From contig JAEINQ010000060.1 in NCBI GenBank assembly GCA_016342285.1, positions 1 through 44,628 of the forward strand: a stretch of 44,628 nucleotides of DNA, given 5' to 3'. The DNA comes from Desulfobacterales bacterium (GTDB lineage Bacteria; Desulfobacterota; Desulfobacteria; Desulfobacterales; JAEINQ01). The translations under genes were made by a program, and so were the position numbers. The notes beneath the pieces are model-generated. The model was not told the origin of the DNA, did no database searches, and saw only the letters and a list, made by a program, of their open reading frames with translations. Below, one piece after another: positions 34,832-41,955 of the stretch (position 1 is its first letter; each line of letters begins with the position of its first letter).

Positions 34832-36091
34832 ATGATACAGCTGATACGAGGATTTAAGGACATTCTTCCCGAAGAGACGCCCCTGTGGCGGCATATCGAG
34901 CGGACCGCCACGGCCCTCTTTGAAGATTTCGGATTTCGTGAGATCCGGGTCCCCATCATGGAAAAGACCGATCTTTTTGCCCGAAGCATCGGCGAAGAGA
35001 CCGATATCGTGGAAAAGGAGATGTACACCTTTCCCGATCGTAAAGGGGACCTGATTACCCTGCGTCCCGAAGCCACGGCCTCCATTGTCCGGTCCTTCGT
35101 CCAGCACAAGCTATACGCCCAAAAGCCGGTGCACAAACTGTATACCATCGGCCCCATGTTTCGCCGGGAACGGCCCCAGAAAGGTCGCTACCGCCAGTTT
35201 TATCAGATCGATGCCGAGATTTTCGGCGACGGCTCCCCTTACGAGGACGCCCAGTTGATCTTTATGCTGGTGACGCTGCTCGAGCGGCTTTCGGTGACCG
35301 ACACCAGCGCCCACATCAATTCCCTGGGTTGTCCGGCCTGCCGGCCGGATTTCAAGGCCGGTCTTCAGGCCTTCCTGGCGGACAAGGGCCAGGTGCTGTG
35401 TGAAGACTGCCTCCGCCGTCGGGAGAACAACCCCCTGCGGGTGCTGGACTGCAAGGTGCCGGCCTGCCGGGACGCGGTGGCCGACGCCCCGGACCTGTTG
35501 GATTATCTCTGCGACGACTGCCGAAATCACTTTGATACGGTGCAGCGCGCCCTGGCCGACCTGGGCGTTCCTTTTGAAGTTGACAAACGGCTGGTTCGCG
35601 GGCTGGATTATTACACGCGCACCGCATTTGAAATTCAGACCGGTGCCCTGGGTGCCCAGAGCGCCGTGGCCGGCGGCGGGCGCTATGACGGTCTGGTGCG
35701 TGCCCTGGGCGGACCGGATCAGCCGGCCAGCGGATTTGCCATCGGTTTTGACCGCCTGGCCGAGATCGTCGCCATGGTCCAAAATGATCTTCAGCGGCCG
35801 CCGGCCCTGTTTGTGGCCGCCCTGGGCGAGGCCTGCCGGGCCGCGGCTTTTGACTGGGTCTGCCGACTGGCCGTTGCCGGGGTCAATGCCGAGATGTCCA
35901 CCACGGAGCGCAGTCTCAAGAGCCAGATGAAACAGGCTCACCGGCTCGGCGCCCCGCGGGTGCTGATCTTCGGTGACGACGAAATGGCCCGGGGCGAGGC
36001 GATGCTCAGGGACATGGCGACCAAGGAGCAGCAGGCTCTCCCCCTGGAGGGGATCGTGGAAACCCTCCAAACAATATTGATGGCCAAGTAA
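34832..36091 (+). CDS. hisS: Histidyl-tRNA synthetase
   Basis: HisRS, 419 aa, class II. ATG 34832 gives the normal N-terminus MIQLIRGFKDILPEET; the frame extends upstream only through repeat sequence. Motif 2 is MFRRERPQKGRYRQF, and there is a histidine-binding loop LVRGLDYYTRTAFEI. The ribosome-binding site is weak. It is transcribed toward aspS, but a 614-bp repeat-filled spacer separates them. Confidence 0.97.
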   Translation: MIQLIRGFKDILPEETPLWRHIERTATALFEDFGFREIRVPIMEKTDLFARSIGEETDIVEKEMYTFPDRKGDLITLRPEATASIVRSFVQHKLYAQKPVHKLYTIGPMFRRERPQKGRYRQFYQIDAEIFGDGSPYEDAQLIFMLVTLLERLSVTDTSAHINSLGCPACRPDFKAGLQAFLADKGQVLCEDCLRRRENNPLRVLDCKVPACRDAVADAPDLLDYLCDDCRNHFDTVQRALADLGVPFEVDKRLVRGLDYYTRTAFEIQTGALGAQSAVAGGGRYDGLVRALGGPDQPASGFAIGFDRLAEIVAMVQNDLQRPPALFVAALGEACRAAAFDWVCRLAVAGVNAEMSTTERSLKSQMKQAHRLGAPRVLIFGDDEMARGEAMLRDMATKEQQALPLEGIVETLQTILMAK

Positions 36092-36128
36092 AAAAATCTT
36101 TGGAAACCTATCGTGGCATAGCCGCAAC

Positions 36129-36466
36129 CAAAATGTGTATCACCGCAAAGTCGCAAAGATCGCAAAGTTTTTTTTGACAGGATGAACAGGATATCCAGGA
36201 TTGATTTGTTCGGCCGATCCCCTACGAAAAACCGCCGTAGGCGTTCCGGCCGAACAAATGGTGCCATGCCCTTCGGGCAGGTGCACGGCCTCACCAGACT
36301 TGGTGCCGTGTCGGGAGCCCCGAATCCCGTCATCTCTCCCGTCAGGGATCGCAGCTTTTACGGAATCGCAGCCTGTAGTGGCCGGGTTTTGGCCAGTACA
36401 GGACCCGATTCCATAAAAAGGATTTCTTTGCGTTCTTGGCGCCTTGAGCGAAGCGGGCGGTGAGAT
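36129..36466. repeat. Long multi-hairpin dispersed element
   Basis: Outer ends are CACCGCAAAGTCGCAAAGAT (36131) and, inverted, CTTTGCGTTCTTGGCG to CGGTGA (36424-36463). Inside: ATTTGTTCGGCCG (36204-36216) pairs perfectly with CGGCCGAACAAAT (36247-36259), with a nested CCTACG/CGTAGG; TTTTACGGAATCG (36357-36369) pairs with 36406-36418 (one mismatch), with a nested CCTGTAGTGGCC / GGCCAGTACAGG. No coding frame. Confidence 0.75.
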
Positions 36467-36550
36467 TATTAGGCCCACCGCGAGATTGGCCACCAAATTG
36501 TTGCTCTTGAATCGTACGAAAAAAACAAGAAATTGAAGGATAGTGGTACA

Positions 36551-36641
36551 AAGGCATTTTAGGCAATTCGAACTTCGAGCATCCAAAGGCAACCCCTTCC
36601 AAGGGCAAACCAAAGTCTGGTTCTCTGGGCCGGGATACTTT
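36551..36641. repeat. Hairpin-ended dispersed repeat, 3' part (copy E)
   Basis: GGCATTTTAGGCAATTCGAA, then AACCCCTTCCAAGGGC and GGTTCTCTGGGCCGGG correspond in order to the right half of copies C and D. The left half is missing. Confidence 0.65.
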
Positions 36642-36705
36642 AAATGCTGAAACCGATTAACCTGAATGGAGTGACCCACTCAGGTTTTTGAAAGGAGCGT
36701 CACCA

Positions 36706-38499
<1,794 letters not shown>

Positions 38500-38516
38500 T
38501 CGCCCCATTCATCCAT

Positions 38517-38553
38517 AAAAAGGGCCTGCGACAAAAGCCGCGGGCCCTTTTTT
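38517..38553 (+). terminator. Rho-independent terminator after aspS
   Basis: AAAAAGGGCC (38517-38526) pairs with GGCCCTTTTT (38543 on), followed by a T-run, 18 nt after the aspS stop. The A-run on the 5' side makes it potentially bidirectional. Confidence 0.9.
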
Positions 38554-38604
38554 GTGGGGAAATGTTGGGCTTTGGGGCAGGGCGGGCCCAGAATTAATTC
38601 GAAT

Positions 38605-38820
38605 CACCACAGAGGCACCGAGTTCACAGAGGCTTTCTTTTTATTGATTGCCGGGAGACGACGGCAATCAATAAGTGCTACAGCCACTTCGTGGCACAGA
38701 CCTGTTCCTACCGGCAGTGACGGTGTTTTATCCAATCGCCGTCTCCCGATTGGATAAAAAATGAATGGCCTTCTCAGCGCTCTCCGCGTCTCGAGTGAGC
38801 GAAGCGAACGGGTGGTGAAG
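38605..38820. repeat. Multi-hairpin element with complementary loops
   Basis: Outer ends ACCACAGAGGCACCGAG (38606) and, inverted, CTCTCCGCGTCTCGAG to GGTGGTG. Hairpin 1: TTATTGATTGCCG (38641-38653) / CGGCAATCAATAA (38662-38674), loop GGAGACGA. Hairpin 2: TTTTATCCAATCG (38726-38738) / CGATTGGATAAAA (38747-38759), loop CCGTCTCC. The loops share a 7-nt perfect complement. Between them, GCCAC-TTC-GTGGC forms a third small hairpin. No frame is coding. Confidence 0.75.
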
Positions 38821-38869
38821 AATTGATTGTACACACAGTAATACGTTTCATAATTTGAGAATCGAAGCA

Positions 38870-39178
38870 CTATGGCATCGTCGCCGCATGGGTGCGGACC
38901 TCACGCTCCAGGCGATCACCCAGGGCGTCTGAGGCCACATCCAGATCGTAGTCGGCCTGGAGCCCGAGCCAAAACTGCGGCGTGGTGTTGAAATAGCGCC
39001 CGAGCCGAAGGGCCGTTTCAGCGGTCACCCGGCGTTTCCCGAGGACGATTTCGTTGATGCGCCTCGGGGGAACGCCGATGCTGAGCGACAGCCGGTTTTG
39101 GCTGAGTCCGAGCGGTTTCAGGAACTCCTCCATGAGCACTTCGCCCGGGTGCACTGGCGCGAGTTTGTCATTGGCCAT
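38870..39178 (-). CDS. higA: HigA-family antitoxin
   Basis: A 102-aa HTH (XRE/VapI-type) antitoxin with the HigA start LAPVHPGEVLMEEFLKPLGLSQNRLSLSI and the recognition helix region. GAGGAGATAGACT precedes ATG 39178. In working higBA modules, HigA binds HigB and represses the operon. Here the toxin gene in front is reduced to about 20 codons, so this is an orphan antitoxin and probable autoregulator. Confidence 0.92.
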   Translation of the reverse strand: MANDKLAPVHPGEVLMEEFLKPLGLSQNRLSLSIGVPPRRINEIVLGKRRVTAETALRLGRYFNTTPQFWLGLQADYDLDVASDALGDRLEREVRTHAATMP

Positions 39179-39230
39179 AGTCTATCTCCTCATCCGTTTC
39201 AGTTTCGGCGTTTGCGAACGACGTGATCAT
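39168..39230 (-). pseudogene. higB: Internally deleted higB toxin (20-codon remnant)
   Basis: From ATG 39230 the frame reads MITSFANAETETDEEIDYGQ then TGA at 39168-39170, overlapping the higA start. The first 11 residues, MITSFANAETE, match the HigB N-terminal pattern MIxSFxxxETE; the roughly 80 residues that make the RelE-type RNase fold are absent. The promoter and antitoxin ribosome-binding site remain, so higA should still be expressed. The toxin is gone. Confidence 0.75.
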
Positions 39231-39239
39231 GGCGAAATA

Positions 39240-39275
39240 GTATAACGCAGCGCGTTAAACGTCAAGCGTTATGAA
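39240..39275 (-). promoter_or_regulatory. higA promoter/operator
   Basis: On the minus strand TTGACG and TACTAT are 17 bp apart. On the plus strand TAACGC (39243-39248) and GCGTTA (39252-39257) form an inverted repeat between the boxes, and AACG/CGTT (39258-39270) forms a second. These are likely HigA operators overlapping the promoter. Confidence 0.65.
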
Positions 39276-39353
39276 TCTATCGAAAACACAAAGGGGTGAA
39301 GAACACCCGCTGGCATATCTGCCTGAAAGAAAGGCGAAAGCTGCAGAACAAGA

Positions 39354-39388
39354 AAAAAAGCCCGGCCGCTTTGGCGACCGGGCTTTTA
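39354..39388 (-). terminator. Degenerate copy of the tRNA-Asn terminator hairpin
   Basis: AAAGCCCGGCCGC-TTTG-GCGACCGGGCTTTT is the same hairpin as at 39808-39841 with a single change in one arm. It is the distal end of the degenerate tRNA-Asn unit. Confidence 0.7.
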
Positions 39389-39452
39389 AATTGGCTCTTC
39401 AGTCACGCCTGCGGCGTGATTTCCGTTGCACGTCAACACCATTGGATTCGAA

Positions 39453-39545
39453 TCCCGCCGATAGCGGGACTTCGGCTGTCGCCTCAGCCGAATCGGACAA
39501 GATGGTTAATCCCGCCGAGGCGGGACTCTACCTACTGAGCTCTGG
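39453..39545 (-). pseudogene. tRNA-Asn remnant with palindrome insertions
   Basis: On the minus strand the sequence CCAGAGCTCAGTAGGTAGAG is the tRNA-Asn 5' end and D arm; the palindrome TCCCGCC-TC-GGCGGGA follows (39510-39525), then TTAACCATCTTGTCCG of the anticodon 3' strand and variable region, an inserted hairpin, and TTCGAATCC of a T loop. The 10 nt CAGATGGCTG of the 5' anticodon strand has been replaced by the palindrome, so it cannot fold as a tRNA. Confidence 0.75.
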
Positions 39546-39803
39546 CCTCATTTTTGATTGGTCTTTGAGAAACCGGCCGATCCCTCGTTTCTTGATCCGG
39601 CGTTCGGCCCGCATCGCTTCACCTCGGATTTCTAATGCCTGGGACCAAACGAGTTCCCACGGCCCCTGAAAAACCTTGGTTGTCCGGCTGCCGCGGTAAT
39701 CCGGGTCGTTGTGCTGATGAATACGACGGGCGAGATCGTCGGTATGGCCGCAATAATATCGACCGGTGGATTGACTCTGGAGGATATAGACATGGTAGGC
39801 CAT
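39528..39803 (-). CDS. GIY-YIG nuclease family protein, tRNA-linked
   Basis: A 91-aa single-domain protein: MAYHVYILQSQSTGRYYCGHTDDLARRIHQHN is the GIY-YIG core (YILQ...YYCGHT) with the Arg in ARRIHQHN. ATG 39803 is chosen; the frame upstream runs through the tRNA terminator. Its stop and last codons (ELSR, then TAG) lie inside the D arm of the degenerate tRNA-Asn copy. Small GIY-YIG proteins of this type are often seen just downstream of tRNA genes. DNA nicking or cutting activity is likely but unproven. Confidence 0.85.
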   Translation of the reverse strand: MAYHVYILQSQSTGRYYCGHTDDLARRIHQHNDPDYRGSRTTKVFQGPWELVWSQALEIRGEAMRAERRIKKRGIGRFLKDQSKMRPELSR

Positions 39804-39807
39804 AAAG

Positions 39808-39841
39808 AAAAAGCCCGGTCGCTTTGGCGACCGGGCTTTTT
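39808..39841 (-). terminator. tRNA-Asn terminator
   Basis: Perfect 15-bp stem: AAAAAGCCCGGTCGC (39808-39822), loop TTTG, then GCGACCGGGCTTTTT (39827-39841), ending in a T-run on the minus strand, just past the tRNA 3' end. It also forms the leader of the GIY-YIG gene. Confidence 0.9.
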
Positions 39842-39846
39842 GACAT

Positions 39847-39922
39847 TGGCTCCCCAGCACGGACTCGAACCGCGGACAAGATGGTTAACAGCCATCTGCT
39901 CTACCTACTGAGCTACTGGGGA
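39847..39922 (-). tRNA. tRNA-Asn (GTT)
   Basis: A 76-nt cloverleaf with encoded CCA: acceptor TCCCCAG/CTGGGGA, D stem GCTC/GAGC, anticodon stem GATGG/CCATC with loop CTGTTAA (anticodon GTT), T stem CGCGG/CCGTG (one G-T pair) with loop TTCGAGT. This is the intact member of a small tRNA-Asn-derived cluster. Confidence 0.95.
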
Positions 39923-40118
39923 ACAAGCTTTTCTATCTGAACAAGCCCAGCCGCTTTGGTTTCGCGGACTCAGTGGTTAATCCCGCCCCGGCGGGACTCT
40001 ACCTACTGAGCTACTGGGGAACAAGCTTTTCTATCTGAACAAGCCCAGCCGCTTTGGTTTCGCGGACTCAGTGGTTAATCCCGCCCCGGCGGGACTCTAC
40101 CTACTGAGCTACTGGGGA
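39923..40118 (-). repeat. Two identical 98-bp tandem units with truncated tRNA-Asn
   Basis: Units 39923-40020 and 40021-40118 are identical. Each, read on the minus strand, starts with the tRNA-Asn 5' end (TCCCCAGTAGCTCAGTAGG), continues GTAGAG, then the palindrome TCCCGCC-GG-GGCGGGA in place of CAGATGGCTG, then TTAACCACTGAGTCCGCG and part of the terminator hairpin word (CAAAGCGGCTGGGC). A partial third copy begins at 40119. They lie upstream of the intact tRNA. Confidence 0.9.
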
Positions 40119-40443
40119 ACAAACTGTGTGGCTTGCTGATGCGTTTTCCCGGCGGTCGGTGCCATCAGGAAGCCCACTAAATAGACGAGAGCCGGGCCGA
40201 TGTCAAGGGAAAAAGAGAAAGGCTGAAAACCCCGCGGAATTAGAACATAACAATCCATAATAATAAGATAAATCTGTATTTGAGCGCATTGTTTTCATGA
40301 TGTTTATAGATGGAAGGCAGAGAGGATTCTGGGGTGGTCCTGGGCTTTCGAGACCAGAGACGATGCAATGTAAGGCGAGCACCGGATCAAGAATCCCGGG
40401 CTCAGGCGTTTCATCGAGGACCGACAGGAAATGATCTCGTAGT
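40119..40443. other. Gene-free spacer
   Basis: No convincing gene or RNA is seen between the tandem tRNA-derived units and the abiEii-like remnant. It ends with sequence that follows the remnant's stop codon and does not resemble the toxin. Confidence 0.5.
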
Positions 40444-40640
40444 TCAGGCGGTCGTGCCCCGCCAAGGACCAGGTGCGGTCCAAGTGCCATGAAATGGTCT
40501 TTGTTCGGCAAGGGCGACAACAATCGGCTCGAGAAATAAGTTGACGGTCTTGGCGACATCCTCGAAGGAACCCGGTGCGTCGATCAGCTTGGCTTTTTTT
40601 AAAAAACCCTGCCACTGAAGCTGCTTATTCGAATCTTTAT
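40444..40640 (-). pseudogene. C-terminal remnant of an AbiEii-like toxin
   Basis: The frame reads YKDSNKQLQWQGFLKKAKLI, then APGSFEDVAKTV, LFLEPIVVALAEQRPF and WTAPGPWRG before TGA (40444-40446). This matches the pattern at the end of AbiEii-type nucleotidyltransferase toxins (QWxxFLxxxxL-xxAP, FLxPVxxAL, PxGPW). The ~230 residues with the catalytic nucleotidyltransferase motifs are missing, and the antitoxin stop (40637-40639) lies directly at the junction. Confidence 0.72.
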
Positions 40641-41263
40641 ATAACCGCCTCGAGATAGGGACGGATAACATTTTGCACGCGGCAAATTCTTGCAAACCGC
40701 ATTAGCTCGTCAACTTTGAACCTTCTTTGTTCGCGGTAAAACCGAACAGCCTCCACTACCGTATCGAGGCCCACCTTGTTGCGGAACTTGAAACAGTCCG
40801 CAAGGGTCTTTTCCGGGCTAAAAATGCGCACGCCTACCCCGTCATGGTCATGGGTTTCCACGCCTTCTGAAAATGATTCTCCGGTGAATCGGTATGTCTG
40901 TATTGGGGGGAAGTCCAGGCGAGGTTCTTCTGCACCGCGTCTTAGCGCAACGTGCACTACGTGGGGTATCTGAGTGGTGAGTTCGTGAAATGATAGTGCA
41001 GAGATCAGACAGACCACACCGCTCGGGATCCGGGTTGCAACAGTCACCAGATCCGGATTGGCAAGGGGCGGAATGTCAGCCAGTCGATATACGCCACGGC
41101 TTATGACTTCCAGCGCCCCTGAATCTCGCATGGCGTAGAGTGTTCCAGGATGGATGCCTGCACGAAGAGCCTGTGCCGTACGAAGGATTCCGCCATGTTT
41201 ATTAAAAACAGCGATAGCCCGGTCAAACCGGGGAGCGCCTTTATTCGATTCGTTTGGAAGCAT
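40637..41263 (-). CDS. abiEi: AbiEi-family type IV antitoxin
   Basis: A 208-aa AbiEi-type antitoxin/transcription factor: an N-terminal winged helix (GGILRTAQALRAGIHPGTLYAMRDSGALEVISRGVYRL) and an AbiEi C-terminal domain (VVCLISALSFHELTTQIP; SPEKTLADCFKFRNKVG). No clear ribosome-binding site precedes ATG 41263. The usual partner, the AbiEii toxin, survives only as a 3' remnant, so this is an orphan antitoxin that may still repress its own promoter. Confidence 0.88.
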   Translation of the reverse strand: MLPNESNKGAPRFDRAIAVFNKHGGILRTAQALRAGIHPGTLYAMRDSGALEVISRGVYRLADIPPLANPDLVTVATRIPSGVVCLISALSFHELTTQIPHVVHVALRRGAEEPRLDFPPIQTYRFTGESFSEGVETHDHDGVGVRIFSPEKTLADCFKFRNKVGLDTVVEAVRFYREQRRFKVDELMRFARICRVQNVIRPYLEAVI

Positions 41264-41458
41264 GATAATAATACCATTACAAGTTGTTTAGTGTAGGTAA
41301 TTCTATCATGCTGGGTTTCAGTGTCAAGAGAGATTGAAAGTGATGGCTTATTTTCTTTACGGGGAGGGGATCAGATAGCCGGGCGCCTATCTGCGGAAAG
41401 ATAAAGCAGGAGCTTAATACTCCTCTGTGGCTTATCAACGGTCGCTTTTGTTCTTCAG

Positions 41459-41494
41459 TGCCCATCCACGAATTACATTTTTCCTGGATGGGCA
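41459..41494. repeat. CCATCCA hairpin repeat, copy 3
   Basis: TGCCCATCCA (41459-41468) and TGGATGGGCA (41485-41494) are perfect 10-bp arms around a 16-nt T-rich loop. The core matches the hairpins at 78 and 4403. Confidence 0.75.
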
Positions 41495-41523
41495 TCGATG
41501 GACGTTTACAATTCATAAATGAG

Positions 41524-41671
41524 AATTTTTGTCCAAGGTCAAGAAAATCAAGCCATTGTGCGGAGGCGTAGCGCGCTACGCCGCACAAGAAATGGCGAAG
41601 ATTGACGCCGCCTGTCCTGGCGAAGCTCGAAGAGCGAAGTCGGAAGATTGGGCAAAAAGGCCATTCATGGT
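41524..41671. repeat. 150-bp dispersed repeat, copy 2 (inverted)
   Basis: Reverse complement of the element at 22101-22251. The short frame ATG 41592 to TAG 41681 encodes 29 aa beginning MAKIDAACPGEARRAKSEDW, matching the reading frame in copy 1. Beyond 41681 to 41955 the sequence turns AT-rich and holds nothing recognisable except the start region of the next gene. Confidence 0.85.
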
Positions 41672-41955
41672 TGGAAAATAGATAACAGGGTCCGTTGTCT
41701 TTATCAGTCTGGTGATGTTGGCTATGATCAAAAAAACATTTGTCAACTTAAATTTTTAGTGATAAACAAGTTTTAGGAAAATTCTTTGCCCATCAGGCAC
41801 TTATGCGACCACCTTCTTCCGGTCGCTGACGTTTATGTATTTTCAAGCCCCCGTGTTACCTATCTGGGGGCATTGCATTTATTAGAGGTCTATCATATAT
41901 ATGATCATCTCTATTTATCTAATAATTTTAGAACTCATCTGATAGAGACTTCACA

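Noticed and set aside
39271..39669. 132-codon plus-strand frame across the degenerate tRNA region
   Set aside because: It reads through terminator, palindromes and the antisense of the GIY-YIG gene; no family resemblance.
39923..40118. Two additional functional tRNA genes
   Set aside because: Both lack the 5' anticodon strand and a full T arm; only the 5' half of tRNA-Asn is present.
40203..40559. 118-codon minus-strand frame in the abiE region
   Set aside because: Runs through the toxin remnant in the wrong frame and into non-coding sequence; composition does not look like a protein.
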